A DNA stretch of 64,000 bases from an uncultured Acetatifactor sp. (GTDB lineage: Bacteria; Bacillota; Clostridia; Lachnospirales; Lachnospiraceae), in assembly GCA_934436245.1 (NCBI GenBank), contig CAKSAM010000004.1:1-64000 (forward strand), written 5' to 3'. A model generated the notes under the pieces. That model was not told the origin of the DNA, ran no database searches, and saw only the letters and a list, made by a program, of their open reading frames with translations. Of this stretch, positions 10,301-19,035 are shown piece by piece (the first letter of the stretch is position 1; the number at the start of each line of letters is the position of its first letter). A program made the position numbers and the translations under genes.

Positions 10301-10613
10301 GAGAGCGTAACGCTCCGATCGGATACAGTACATACATGAATCCGGGCGGATAGTCCGTAAATGTCTCAGCGGAATAGAATTGCCTTGGCCCTAAAGTGAA
10401 AATCCGGTCAGCCCAGGCTGCAAAACAGGCAATATCATTACTGAAGCCGTGGGTGGTGTATGCAAGGAGCAGGCGCAGAAGCAGGGCACCTCCAAATACA
10501 AGCAACAGAAGAGAACGCCGGCTGCCGGTATTGCGGAAGTGGGAACTGTTCTGAAAGCCCGTATAGCAGACACCGCACAAAAGCAGTGAAAGCAGTGCAA
10601 AAAGATGTATCAT
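7323..10613 (-). CDS. Fusion of two GT-C glycosyltransferases (mannosyltransferase-like plus PMT-like)
   Basis: A 1096-residue membrane protein starting at 10613 with a GGGGGAA ribosome binding site. Residues 1-430 match the neighbouring 434-residue GT-C protein, including FTDYPPGFMY, CWGQVDSV and MHERYMYPG. After a basic linker (about 435-470) there is a second unit: a transmembrane helix, an extracytoplasmic beta-rich segment (about 500-630), then a PMT-family domain with FDEIYHGRTAYEFLNG and ENTHPPLGKIFIS, whose Asp-Glu pair is the hallmark of protein O-mannosyltransferase active sites, and many further helices. The combination predicts use of lipid-linked sugar to modify extracytoplasmic proteins or polymers. 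The neighbouring surface proteins with Thr-rich stalks are plausible acceptors, but that is inference. Confidence 0.85.
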   Translation of the reverse strand: MIHLFALLSLLLCGVCYTGFQNSSHFRNTGSRRSLLLLVFGGALLLRLLLAYTTHGFSNDIACFAAWADRIFTLGPRQFYSAETFTDYPPGFMYVLYPIGALRSLLQIPYYSDLHILLLKSPAILCDIACGFLLYRKAVKELHFSELQGLCAASAYLFHPAIILNSSCWGQVDSVYTLVIILMCLFLMEGNMLPSYAVYGVGVLLKPQTLIFTPVLLVGILDHVFLDNFSWRKFFYNVCGGMAVICGMLLLCAPFGLQAAISQYTSTLGSYEYAAINAYNFWGLLGMNWIDQNTTFLFLPCKTWGTIVILLIVLFTFLIAAHCRKEPSRYFCLGAFIILTMFLFSVRMHERYMYPGLALLLFCCLYQPSASLWKCFSGFAVLHFYNTANVLYHYDPQNYDRKAPIILLVSAGMLCCLYYFYQIIWKFYVHQTPVAVTASGSSSATGKKASCHRTAGRRPVQLLLDHFFSPLEPVPSEEKVRFTKTDLWLLLLICALYSCFALHDLGNRTAPTTTYNMVQNQTIELEFSEDAPPITMASYLAPWHQRHFTVEVKNNAEDTWTYLGEIILNNVFTWQDVSLQDLLVQTAENTASCTTATAGYLRLTLTDTDASLIELVFTDADGNITRPVNADSYTTLFDESTLYPERYSFRNSMYFDEIYHGRTAYEFLNGLPTYENTHPPLGKIFISLGIAIFGMNPFGWRIIGTLFGIAMLPFLYLLGKKMTNSTPTAALACFLFAFDFMHFTQTRLATIDVYITFFVIAMYYFMYSYCSMSFYDTPLYKTFIPLGLCGICMGLGIASKWTGMYAGCGLALLFFAHLLRRYREYLYAKAHPGKSTHGIGHQQIVKNFAGYTIKTIDFCLTFFILIPAVIYLLSYLPFVDNSHPGLWDRMLANQSSMFNYHSGLNATHPYSSSWYEWPTMVRPIWYYSGYLTDTMKEGISAFGNPLVWWIGIPAFLYVLYLLFTNSALLQALAHGRIRRDSSVATGTLSRREYAAAAFLAVGYLAQYLPWFFVTRITFIYHYFPSVPFVVLMIVYSMVQLKKRVSDRTFVILCCAYAALVFGLFLLFYPVLSGQPVDVDFVIKYLRWRPTWVLISG

Positions 10614-10723
10614 AAGATTTTATTCCCCCAATAGTTTCTTATTTGAAATCATACCTTAAAAATATCAAAAAATAACTCTTTCGTAAAGACGAATGCGGAA
10701 AAATAAGATATAATCATTAACAA

Positions 10724-10935
10724 ATTATAATGATGTCGGGGTCAAAAGCCCCCGACTTTGATGCCTGCGGATTGTTCCGTGCTACGCACTCCCACAATCC
10801 TACCCTCTATTCGCATATCGTGGGATTATCATCCCACTTTTATGCTCATATCGGGGCGGGTCAAAAGGTCTTTCACCCACTCATGAGCGAGCTCATGTGG
10901 GCTTAGACCTTTTGACCCTGGCATCTTATAATGTT
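10724..10935. repeat. Palindromic intergenic element with terminal inverted repeats
   Basis: The ends are inverted copies of each other: AATTATAATGATGTCGGGGT at the left and, on the opposite strand at the right, ACATTATAAGATGCCAGGGT, both continuing into CAAAAG. Inside are three hairpins: 10735-10756 (GTCGGGG/CCCCGAC), about 10819-10837 (GTGGGAT/ATCCCAC) and a very strong one at 10858-10918 with a perfect 14-bp outer stem GGGTCAAAAGGTCT and an inner CCCACTCATGAGC/GCTCATGTGGG stem. No ORF. It fills most of the 345-bp gap before the sortase gene and may act as terminator or insulator between divergent units. Confidence 0.8.
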
Positions 10936-10958
10936 TTTTGTGGGAAGGGGAAACCGGC

Positions 10959-11726
10959 ATGAAAAATAAAAAAGTAGAAAATGCGATTACAGCAGTATTG
11001 GCGACAGCAGTACTGGTAACAGGAGGAATGAGTCTGCATTCCTATCTGTCAGAGCAGAGTGCGAAAAACGAATACGATGCCATCCGCCAGGAGGTGGTGG
11101 CAGAGCCTGCAGTGGGGGAAACACAGGAGGAAATTGCCGAAAAAAATTACCCGGAGCTGCAGATTGATTTTGCGGAGCTTAAAAAGGCCAATCCGGATTT
11201 CAGAGGATGGCTCTATTTTCCGGCACTGGATATCAGCTACCCGGTGGTACAGGGGGAGGACAATGACTATTATCTGAAGCATTCATTTGAAAGGGAGAGT
11301 GTAAATGCCGGATGCATTTTCATGGACTGTGGGGCTTCGGCGGACTGGTCGGACCGGAATACCTTTGTATTCGGACATAATATGCGGGATGAGAGTATGT
11401 TTGGCACCTTTAAAAATCTGTTAAAAGGGACGGCAAGCTGCGAGGAAAATCCTTATTTCTATATTTATACGGAAGATAAGGTCTGCATTTATCAGATTTT
11501 TTCCTATTATGAGACGAAGAGCAGCAGTGACCGTTTTGCCACGTTTACCTCAGATGCTTCCTATGATGACTATGTGCAGTGGGCAACGGAACATTCCCTG
11601 TATGCTTCGGATGCGGACTTAAGTGACAGGGGAAATATCGTATCCCTGTCTACCTGCTACGGCTCCTCCGGTACAAAAAGGCGGGCTCTGATCCATGGAG
11701 TCCTGACAGAAACGGCTGTATACTAA
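10959..11726 (+). CDS. srtB: Class B sortase
   Basis: A 255-residue sortase. The start at 10959 follows GGGAAGGGG; an upstream in-frame TTG is less suited. An N-terminal transmembrane segment (about residues 8-28) anchors it with the catalytic domain outside. The catalytic residues are visible: His in TFVFGHNM, Cys in VSLSTCYG and Arg in KRRALIHG. The extended helix between strands and the SLSTC motif place it in class B. It lies directly upstream of two secreted proteins whose C-termini have the architecture of sorting signals (RPKTG and RTQTG, hydrophobic span, basic tail), so it is probably a dedicated transpeptidase for them. Confidence 0.94.
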   Translation: MKNKKVENAITAVLATAVLVTGGMSLHSYLSEQSAKNEYDAIRQEVVAEPAVGETQEEIAEKNYPELQIDFAELKKANPDFRGWLYFPALDISYPVVQGEDNDYYLKHSFERESVNAGCIFMDCGASADWSDRNTFVFGHNMRDESMFGTFKNLLKGTASCEENPYFYIYTEDKVCIYQIFSYYETKSSSDRFATFTSDASYDDYVQWATEHSLYASDADLSDRGNIVSLSTCYGSSGTKRRALIHGVLTETAVY

Positions 11727-11883
11727 GGCTTATGTTACAAAAATAAAAAATGATACTGGAAAGATCAAAAAAATAATAAAAATCTGAACCTTTTTTGAAA
11801 TGACGCCAGTCTTAATAATTGTAAAGAGGAACGAAAACGTTTAAAGACGTTGAAACATGCGATTTCATTGAGGGAGAAATCAG

Positions 11884-13728
11884 ATGAGCAGATTTGGCAG
11901 ATATGTAAGGGAAAAAGTGGTAAAAGTTCTGGTGACAGCACTGGTTATAGGTTCTGTTGCAGGGAACGAAGGGATTACTGTGCAGGCAGCAGGTGAGGAT
12001 TTAAAGGATCCGTTTTCTTTTGTATTATACACAAATGAATTTGTATCCTCGAATCTGGATCATATTGAGGGAAATGCTGCAATCAGAGAATTAAAGATTT
12101 CTATGGTAAGCTATGGTGGAATATCTTATCTGGGAGATCTTTCTGCTCCGAATCAGATTCTTAAATATACAGCGTCAGGCAGAACAGACGAAAAGGAACT
12201 GATAATTCCCCTTACGAATTCTGACGGAACTCAGAACTCTGTTGAGAGAGAAGGAACCGGACAGGGGTATAATATTATAGCTGGTGAAAATAAATTATAT
12301 ACCGGAAATCTTCTGAAGAACTGTGAGGTATGGGATACAGATATTGCATCTGAGATCAGCAATGTCCTGGCAGGCAATATGGTACGGAAAAGCAATGATT
12401 TATATGCTTTGGCAAATGAAGACAGCGATACACGGCTGGTATTGAATGTGACAAGTGCCGAGTTGAATTCCGGGATGGAAGAGTATGACAAAGTGATCAC
12501 CGGGGCTGCTTTTTATGGAAAAACAGTTGTGGTAAATGTGAGTGATTCCGGAACTGTGAATATCACCGGCTGGATGAATGCGCATGGTGCAAAAAAGCAA
12601 GCATTGGAACATCAGCTGTGGGCAGACAGAATTATTTGGAACTTTGGCAATGCAACAGAAGTTAATGTAAATTCTATTTTCGGATATATTCTGGCTCCGA
12701 ATGCAACTGTCTATAATGGCGGAACTGTTGTCGGAGGCATCATAGCGGATAAGTATAAGCAGGGTGGAGAGATTCACTGTCCGTGCGAACCGGATGAGCC
12801 GGAGCCTACGCCGACACCGACGGTAACGCCGACTGCGCCGGTAGAAACTGAAGAGCCTACGCCGACACCGACGGTAACGCCGACGGCACCGGTAGAAACT
12901 GAAGAGCCTACCCCGACACCGACGGCAACGCCAACAGCGCCGATAGAAACTGAAGAGCCTACCCCGACACCGACGGTAACGCCGACTGCACCGGTAGAAA
13001 CTGAAGAACCTACCCCGACACCGACGGTAACGCCGACTGCAACGCCAACAGCAACGCCAACAGCAACGCCGACGGCAACACCAACGGCAACACCAACAGC
13101 AACGCCGACGGCAACACCAACAGCAACGCCGACGGCAACACCAACAGCAACGCCAACAGCAACGCCAACAGCAACACCAACAGCAACGCCAACAGCAACG
13201 CCAACAGCGACCCCAACGGCAACGCCAACGGCAACGCCAACAGCAACACCAACAGCGACGCCAACGGCAACACCAACAGCAACGCCGACGGCAACACCAA
13301 CAGCAACGCCAACGGCAACGCCAACAGCAACGCCGACGGCAACGCCAACAGCAACGCCAACAGCAACGCCAACAGCAACGCCGACGGCAACGCCAACAGC
13401 AACGCCTAATACACCCGGCACGCCGGAGAACCCGACCCCGGATACCCCCGACGATCCCGGCACGCCGGAGAATCCGACACCGGACACGCCAACTACACCA
13501 ACTACACCGCCCACTCCCGTAACTCCGGATACGCCGCAGGTACTTGGCGCAAGACGCCGCAGAATGGTTACCATCACCGATGATCCCGTACCGCTGTCTG
13601 ATAAAGCGGTCCTTGGAGCTTCCAGAAGACCGAAAACAGGTGATGATTCCCGTGGCTGGAATCTGGGATTCCTCTTCTCATTGACAGGTCTGGGAGCATG
13701 GCTTGTGATCAGAAAAAAAGAGCATTAA
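11884..13728 (+). CDS. Cell-wall-anchored surface protein with choice-of-anchor A domain and Pro-Thr stalk
   Basis: A 614-residue secreted protein starting at 11884 after GAGGGAGAAA. A signal peptide covers about residues 1-37 (cleavage near VQAAG). Residues 38-305 look like a choice-of-anchor A domain (beta-helical, ending [13 protein letters not shown] and [16 protein letters not shown]). Then comes a Pro/Thr stalk: four longer [15 protein letters not shown]-type units followed by a long run of PTAT repeats to about residue 508. The C-terminus carries VLGARRRR, then RPKTGDDS, a hydrophobic span and IRKKEH: a sorting signal whose motif is RPKTG rather than LPXTG. It is probably attached by the sortase B next door. 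Binding partner unknown. Confidence 0.88.
   Translation: MSRFGRYVREKVVKVLVTALVIGSVAGNEGITVQAAGEDLKDPFSFVLYTNEFVSSNLDHIEGNAAIRELKISMVSYGGISYLGDLSAPNQILKYTASGRTDEKELIIPLTNSDGTQNSVEREGTGQGYNIIAGENKLYTGNLLKNCEVWDTDIASEISNVLAGNMVRKSNDLYALANEDSDTRLVLNVTSAELNSGMEEYDKVITGAAFYGKTVVVNVSDSGTVNITGWMNAHGAKKQALEHQLWADRIIWNFGNATEVNVNSIFGYILAPNATVYNGGTVVGGIIADKYKQGGEIHCPCEPDEPEPTPTPTVTPTAPVETEEPTPTPTVTPTAPVETEEPTPTPTATPTAPIETEEPTPTPTVTPTAPVETEEPTPTPTVTPTATPTATPTATPTATPTATPTATPTATPTATPTATPTATPTATPTATPTATPTATPTATPTATPTATPTATPTATPTATPTATPTATPTATPTATPTATPTATPTATPTATPTATPTATPTATPNTPGTPENPTPDTPDDPGTPENPTPDTPTTPTTPPTPVTPDTPQVLGARRRRMVTITDDPVPLSDKAVLGASRRPKTGDDSRGWNLGFLFSLTGLGAWLVIRKKEH
13020..13407 (+). repeat. Coding microsatellite: 12-bp (PTAT) repeat tract
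   Basis: Nearly 390 bp of tandem CC(A/G) AC(A/G) GC(A/G) AC(A/C/G) units, period 12 with an underlying period of 6, inside the stalk of the surface protein. Variation is mainly at third codon positions, so the amino-acid repeat is kept while DNA identity is slightly relaxed. The reverse strand is open as a Val-Gly/Ala repeat but that is an artefact of composition. Slippage would change stalk length in steps of four residues. Confidence 0.9.
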
Positions 13729-13742
13729 AATAGTGTAAGAAC

Positions 13743-13791
13743 AAAAAGGATCAGTTTTTTGAGAAAATTCAAAAAAACTGGTCCTTTTTTC
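13743..13791 (+). terminator. Rho-independent terminator between the two surface protein genes
   Basis: AAAAAGGATCAGTTTTTT pairs with AAAAAACTGGTCCTTTTTT around a short loop, starting 14 bases after the stop codon at 13728. The stem is long and ends in a T run, so the second surface gene probably has its own promoter or depends on read-through. Confidence 0.88.
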
Positions 13792-13869
13792 CAAATACCC
13801 CTGTCTTTCTTAGTAGGGAAAGATAGGAACAGAAAAGAACTACAGGTTTTGAAAGGAAAACGGGGGGAA

Positions 13870-16023
13870 ATGAAGTTCAAAAAAATCGTACGGCAAAGAC
13901 TGGTAAAAGTTCTGGTGACAGCATTGCTGATCGGCAGTGTTGCCAATACCGGATTTATTGTACAGGCAGAAGAATTGCTACAGGATGCGCAGGAAGATAT
14001 TGCCGTGGAGGCAGGCGTCAGCGGCAATGAGGTCAGTGCAGTCCTTTTAGCAAATAAGACCGCAGCAATTGCTACACAGAAAAAATATCCTACCATCAAC
14101 ACGGTCATTCTTGCTGGAGGCAGACTGGCAAAATGGATGGGAGGACAGTCATCAACACGATATGTAGACACGAATAACTACAAACCTGCTAATAGTGATT
14201 TCTCAGTGTTTGCAGGACATAAGATGACTTTGGATGATGCATCCACCTTCTATCAGCTGTCCACTAATAATACAGGAGTAGACGAAAACGGCATAGTAGC
14301 CGGAAACAACGGAGCCAGATGGCAGTGTGTCGGCTTTGTTGCTTTTGATGTGGAGCATTACACCAATGACAAACCTGCAGACCTGCTGCATTATGTATAT
14401 TACAACGGAGACAGCGAGGACACTTCCTATTATGAAGAAAACTGCGGAAAGTCTCTGAAGGATGTAACAAAATATATCCAGGACAACAACGGTATTTTGT
14501 ACGGTGAAGCAGTATCGGAAAGCTTTTTGGATCAACTGATCGCAGCAGGCCGTGTACGTGAGGAGGTCACCATTGCCACGGTATGGTATGTGACGACACC
14601 GACAGTAACATGGATGAATTATGACGGATACCATTATGAGATTCCTGGGGTATCTGCGATAGATTATTATGAATATCCCACAGGAACAGTAACTTCGGAA
14701 CAGAATGCGAATGGTGCCACATTTTCCTATGCTTCCGATGGGGTTACCATTTCCACCACACCGGAGCTGCAACAGCATTGGGAAAGCGGTACCGGCAGGG
14801 TAACCTATGATGCGACAATTACCATTACGATTCACAGCAATGCACCGGATAAGGTGAAGATCAATCTGTCCGATGCCATCGGCTGCCTGAATGGTACGGT
14901 AGCCGGAGGAAATGCGGCAGAACCCGGAGATACCTTATATTACAATTTAAAACTGGTAAATGAGAGCAATAAGGAATATGAATATGATCCTGCCACTGCC
15001 AAGATCGGTACGATCCCGGCGATGGCTCGCAGAGCAGGAGAAGGAGTGGCGGTTCTGTCCAGAGGATTCGAAGGCTATGAAATCGGTGAAGTAGGAGCGT
15101 TCTGCACCCTGCCCCGTCGTATTCTGAATGCTCCGTTACGAGACCTGGGAATCACCGCCGGTAAGGTGACAGACAGTGTTGTCGGAGAGGCTCTTTTGAA
15201 AAAGGGGTATGGCAACGAAGCAATGAAACCGGAAGAAGTTACCCACAGCTGTCTGGCGCAGTATTATTTAGACTGGTTTAACAATACTTCCAGAGAAGAA
15301 GGAAATAAGGTCTACAGCTTTTGGACGCTTACAGCAGAGGAACTGGCAATCCTGACCAACGGCACTGCCGATACGACAGTACCGGAGAGCTGCGTTGCAG
15401 TAGCGGATGCTTTATATTACACCGCTTATCATAATGTGTACACTTTTGACGGCGAAGGTCTGTATGACCGGATGCTGAAAAACGGACAGGAGGGTTCCTA
15501 TGCGGATACGGTGGTGTCCGGTCTGTTAAAGGACGGAGAAGCGAAGATCAGCGCAAATTTGAATGGTGTGCTGGCGAACAACGGCTATCAGATGACCCGA
15601 TACGGCTTCGGCATGCAGTTCGAATTGTCTCGGGAACCGGAGGCGACCACCAGTCCGACACCTACGCCGACTGTCCCGGCAGAGACAGAGGAACCAACAC
15701 CTACGCCCAGTGCAACACCAACAGCGCCCCCAACGGCAACACCTAATACCCCCGGCACGCCGGAGAACCCGACACCGGACACGCCAACTACACCAGCTAC
15801 ACCGTCCACTCCCGTAACTCCGGAGACTCCTCAGGTACTTGGTGCAAGGCGACGCAGAGTAGTGACGATCACGGATGACCCGGTACCTTTGGCAGATCGT
15901 GCGGTACTCGGAGCCAGACGCCGGACGCAGACCGGTGATGATTCCAATGCATGGAATCTGGGATTCCTCTTCTCATTGACAGGTCTGGGAGCATGGCTTA
16001 TTATTAAGAAGAAACAAGCATAA
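13870..16023 (+). CDS. Large secreted protein with sorting signal, substrate of the local sortase
   Basis: A 717-residue protein; the start at 13870 follows GGGGGG, whereas the longer reading would run into the upstream terminator. The signal peptide ([22 protein letters not shown]) is nearly the same as in the preceding surface protein. The N-terminal 250 residues form an unrecognised domain rich in Tyr, Trp and Asp. Residues about 250-590 alternate beta-rich segments, and a shorter Pro/Thr stalk ([20 protein letters not shown]) follows from about 600. The end repeats the [17 protein letters not shown] and TGDDS pattern of its neighbour, but with RTQTG as the putative sorting motif, so the usual Pro at position 2 is missing. 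Function is unknown; adhesin or matrix component is a guess. Confidence 0.82.
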   Translation: MKFKKIVRQRLVKVLVTALLIGSVANTGFIVQAEELLQDAQEDIAVEAGVSGNEVSAVLLANKTAAIATQKKYPTINTVILAGGRLAKWMGGQSSTRYVDTNNYKPANSDFSVFAGHKMTLDDASTFYQLSTNNTGVDENGIVAGNNGARWQCVGFVAFDVEHYTNDKPADLLHYVYYNGDSEDTSYYEENCGKSLKDVTKYIQDNNGILYGEAVSESFLDQLIAAGRVREEVTIATVWYVTTPTVTWMNYDGYHYEIPGVSAIDYYEYPTGTVTSEQNANGATFSYASDGVTISTTPELQQHWESGTGRVTYDATITITIHSNAPDKVKINLSDAIGCLNGTVAGGNAAEPGDTLYYNLKLVNESNKEYEYDPATAKIGTIPAMARRAGEGVAVLSRGFEGYEIGEVGAFCTLPRRILNAPLRDLGITAGKVTDSVVGEALLKKGYGNEAMKPEEVTHSCLAQYYLDWFNNTSREEGNKVYSFWTLTAEELAILTNGTADTTVPESCVAVADALYYTAYHNVYTFDGEGLYDRMLKNGQEGSYADTVVSGLLKDGEAKISANLNGVLANNGYQMTRYGFGMQFELSREPEATTSPTPTPTVPAETEEPTPTPSATPTAPPTATPNTPGTPENPTPDTPTTPATPSTPVTPETPQVLGARRRRVVTITDDPVPLADRAVLGARRRTQTGDDSNAWNLGFLFSLTGLGAWLIIKKKQA

Positions 16024-16075
16024 CGAATAAACATATATTTACTATAAACAATCAAGGAAAGAAGAGGGAAAACAA

Positions 16076-16642
16076 ATGAAAAAAAGATGGATGAGTCTTG
16101 TCCTGACACTGATCATGGTGCTTGGTCTGGCCGGATGCGGTAACAGTATGGAATTATCTTCCGTAACCCGTGATCCTGCAACGGATGACGGAACCGTATG
16201 GTTTGACGAAGAGGCAGTGGCACTGGCAGGTTCTGTGAGAAAGTCCGGGATGAGTGAAGCTGAGCTGGCGCGTGCGGATGAACTTCGTGCCATGGCCACA
16301 GAGGCATTGGATATTGTAAATGCGAAGAGAGCAGATAACGGCCTGTCTGCACTGAACTGGAGCAACGGACTGGAATCCTGCGCTATGGTAAGAGCAACCG
16401 AAGCAGCATCTAAGTTTTCACATACCAGACCTAACGGCAAGGACTGGTATACTGTAAACAGTGAACTGATGTGGGGTGAGAACCTTGCCAAGGGTTATGA
16501 TTCAGCACAGAGCGTAGTAGATGCCTGGATGGCTTCTCCCACACACGCAGCCAACATTCTGGCAGATGATTTTACCACTTGCAGCATTGCTGTCTATGAG
16601 AAGAGCGGCAAGTTGTATTTTGCACAGGAATTTGGCTATTAA
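16076..16642 (+). CDS. CAP-domain lipoprotein
   Basis: A 188-residue protein with a lipoprotein signal peptide: basic start, hydrophobic stretch and lipobox LAGC with Cys about residue 21. After a short linker rich in Ser/Thr/Asp, residues about 80-188 form a CAP (SCP/PR-1) domain: LDIVNAKRADNGLSALNW, FSHTRPNGKDWY (His), WGENLAKGY (Glu), WMASPTHAANIL (His) and LYFAQEFGY at the end. These His/Glu residues are the usual cavity residues of bacterial CAP proteins. It follows the two surface proteins by 52 bp and may be co-transcribed with the second. Its biochemical role is not known in this group. Confidence 0.9.
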   Translation: MKKRWMSLVLTLIMVLGLAGCGNSMELSSVTRDPATDDGTVWFDEEAVALAGSVRKSGMSEAELARADELRAMATEALDIVNAKRADNGLSALNWSNGLESCAMVRATEAASKFSHTRPNGKDWYTVNSELMWGENLAKGYDSAQSVVDAWMASPTHAANILADDFTTCSIAVYEKSGKLYFAQEFGY

Positions 16643-16686
16643 CAGGGTATTTCTTATCATGAGGGGATAGAGAGATAAACGACAGG

Positions 16687-16732
16687 AGAGAGTTAATATT
16701 CTTAACGGAATATTAACTCTTTCTTTGGCTTT
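16687..16732 (+). terminator. Rho-independent terminator after the CAP lipoprotein
   Basis: GAGAGTTAATATTC pairs with GAATATTAACTCTTTC around a TTAACG-type loop, followed by a T-rich stretch. It ends the surface-protein locus. The following ~200 bases up to the chemoreceptor contain no clear promoter, only a small ATATCCG/CGGATAT hairpin near 16847-16866. Confidence 0.85.
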
Positions 16733-16933
16733 GAAAGATAGCAAATGCTCTTAAATAATGGTAGAATAATGTTGATATATTAAATAAGTATCTCTGCAGA
16801 AAATCACCTGGCTTAACATGGAAGAAAGACATCTGTCTATAGGGATATCCGGGCGCTGTCGGATATGTGGTTGTTTCAGAGAGTACAGGAAAATAAAGCA
16901 TATAATAAAAAGCAGCGCAGAAATGGGGACATA

Positions 16934-18961
16934 ATGAGTACAAAAGCATCACAGAAGGGAAAAAGAGGGCAGTTGTCAGGGAAGACGACAATCCGGGAAC
17001 ACCTGCAGAAGGCGATCAGCAGGCTGGTACTATTCTCAATTATCCCGTTGGTCATTCTTACCGTGATCCTGAATCTGTCCGGTACCATGAGAACGCTGGA
17101 GAGCGATATGCTGGTGGTCGCAGAGATCGCCGCAGATCGTATCAGTGAAGAATTGAAGGTGACGACAACAATCGTATCCGAACTCGGATGCAGCTACCAG
17201 CTGTCTTCTCCGGTATTTACCCAGGAGCAGAAGCAGCAGTATATTGATCAGAGGGTGGAAGCCTACGGAATGGTCAGAGGCAAGCTGATCGGTGCAGACG
17301 GTATCTGTGCATATGATGGAACGGATTACAGCGGACGTGATTATTTCAAGAGATCTATGCAGGGAGAGGTCGTGGTGTCAGATCCCGTAATTGCCAAGAC
17401 TGACGGCAAACTCAGTGTCATTATTTCTGCACCTGTATATGAGGATGGTGATAAGAATAAGGATGTGATCGGCGTGGTATTTGTAGTGCCGGATCCGGAG
17501 TTCTTAAATGATATTGCGGCAGCTGTTTCCATCAGCAAAAATTCCGAGTGCTATCTGTTGGGGGAAACAGGCATTACTGTGGCACACAGTGATTCCGCCA
17601 TTGCACAGGAGCAGAGAAACAACAGTGAGCTGTCACAGTCAGACAGATCCTTGCGGGGAATTGCAAAAGTAGAGCAGGAAATGATGACCGGGTTGACAGG
17701 CTATGATACTTATATGAGAAATGGTATTTATAAGATACAGGCCTATGCTCCGATAGCAGAGACTAATGGCTGGAGCGTGGCAGTAAATGCACCGCTGACC
17801 GATTTCATGGGTTCTGTGTTTGCATGTATTGTGATCGGTATTGCGGTAGGCATGGTGGCAGTGATCTTCAGCGTACGCAGAGCCAAGCAGATTGGTCAGG
17901 CAATCGGTGAACCGGTGGCAAAGTGTACCGAGAGATTACGTCTGTTGGCAGAAGGCGATCTGCATACCCCTGCACCTGTGATCCAGACACAGGATGAGAC
18001 ACAGATCCTGGCAGAGGCTACCGTAGCGCTATCCGGCAATCTGCAGAAGGTCATCGGCGATGCGGATTATCTGTTGGGAGAAATGTCGGAGGGGAACTTC
18101 GCACTGACTTCAGGGTGTACAGAAGCCTATGTGGGAGACTTTCAGGGACTGTTGGAATCCATCCGTAAGCTGAACCACAAGCTCAGTGAGACACTGAATG
18201 AGATCAAGACGGCAGTGGGACAGGTATCTCTGGGAGCAAACCAGATGGCAGATGCGGCACAGGGTCTTGCCGAAGGAGCTACGGATCAGGCAGGTTCCGT
18301 AGAGGAACTGCAGGCAACGATTACAAATGTTACGGAAATTGTGGAGAAGAATGCAAAAGCATTGGGTGCATCTTATGATAAAGCGATGGAATATCAGCAG
18401 CAGGCGAAGACCGGTGGAGAAGAAATGAAAGGTCTTACCGAGGCAATGCAGCGGATTAATGATACATCCAAACAGATCAGTGATATTATTGCCGAGATTG
18501 AAGATATTGCCTCCCAGACGAACCTGTTGTCCCTGAATGCTGCTATTGAAGCAGCCAGAGCCGGTGAGGCAGGAAGAGGATTTGCTGTGGTAGCGGATCA
18601 GATCCGTAAGCTGGCAGATGACAGCGCACAGTCAGCAGTACATACCAGAGAACTGATCGAAACCTCCCTACAGGAGATCGAACATGGAAATCAGATCACA
18701 GACAAGACTGCCGATGCCTTGCAGAAGGTCGTAGAGGGTATCGAAGATCTGGCAAATGAGTCCAAGAAGGCCATGGAAGAATCCAAGGCACAGGCAGACG
18801 CCATGGTACAGATTGAACAGGGCATCGAGCAGATTTCCACTGTGGTACAGAATAATTCCGCCACCGCAGAAGAGACCTCTGCCACCAGTGAAGAGCTGTC
18901 CGCACAGGCGACCAACATGAACGAACTGACAGCAATATTCCGGTTAAGAGACGAAAAGTAA
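16934..18961 (+). CDS. Methyl-accepting chemotaxis protein with extracytoplasmic Cache domain
   Basis: A 675-residue chemoreceptor. The start at 16934 is preceded by GGGGAC; longer readings begin in sequence without coding character. Order: short basic tail, transmembrane helix (about 22-45, [18 protein letters not shown]), dCache-type sensor (about 50-285, with [15 protein letters not shown] typical of the ligand pocket), second transmembrane helix (about 295-316), HAMP-like linker, and the signalling domain whose hairpin tip is [20 protein letters not shown]. The C-terminus lacks an obvious CheR/CheB docking pentapeptide. It stands alone, without other chemotaxis genes in the window. The ligand cannot be named; dCache domains of this type often bind amino acids or other small metabolites. 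Confidence 0.94.
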   Translation: MSTKASQKGKRGQLSGKTTIREHLQKAISRLVLFSIIPLVILTVILNLSGTMRTLESDMLVVAEIAADRISEELKVTTTIVSELGCSYQLSSPVFTQEQKQQYIDQRVEAYGMVRGKLIGADGICAYDGTDYSGRDYFKRSMQGEVVVSDPVIAKTDGKLSVIISAPVYEDGDKNKDVIGVVFVVPDPEFLNDIAAAVSISKNSECYLLGETGITVAHSDSAIAQEQRNNSELSQSDRSLRGIAKVEQEMMTGLTGYDTYMRNGIYKIQAYAPIAETNGWSVAVNAPLTDFMGSVFACIVIGIAVGMVAVIFSVRRAKQIGQAIGEPVAKCTERLRLLAEGDLHTPAPVIQTQDETQILAEATVALSGNLQKVIGDADYLLGEMSEGNFALTSGCTEAYVGDFQGLLESIRKLNHKLSETLNEIKTAVGQVSLGANQMADAAQGLAEGATDQAGSVEELQATITNVTEIVEKNAKALGASYDKAMEYQQQAKTGGEEMKGLTEAMQRINDTSKQISDIIAEIEDIASQTNLLSLNAAIEAARAGEAGRGFAVVADQIRKLADDSAQSAVHTRELIETSLQEIEHGNQITDKTADALQKVVEGIEDLANESKKAMEESKAQADAMVQIEQGIEQISTVVQNNSATAEETSATSEELSAQATNMNELTAIFRLRDEK

Positions 18962-19035
18962 TGCAATAACCTGTTGGAATGAATTGTGAAGCTGTGGCAT
19001 ACAATGCTTAATAGAAACAAGCATTGGAGACAGCC

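Noticed and set aside
13020-13407. Possible CRISPR array
   Set aside because: The repeats are 12-bp tandem units without spacers and lie within a coding frame; no cas genes nearby.
12774-13577. Long minus-strand frame of Val-Gly-Val-Ala repeats opposite the surface-protein stalk
   Set aside because: It is the reverse complement of the PTAT coding repeat; open only because the repeat contains no stop in that phase, with no ribosome binding site or non-repeat domain.
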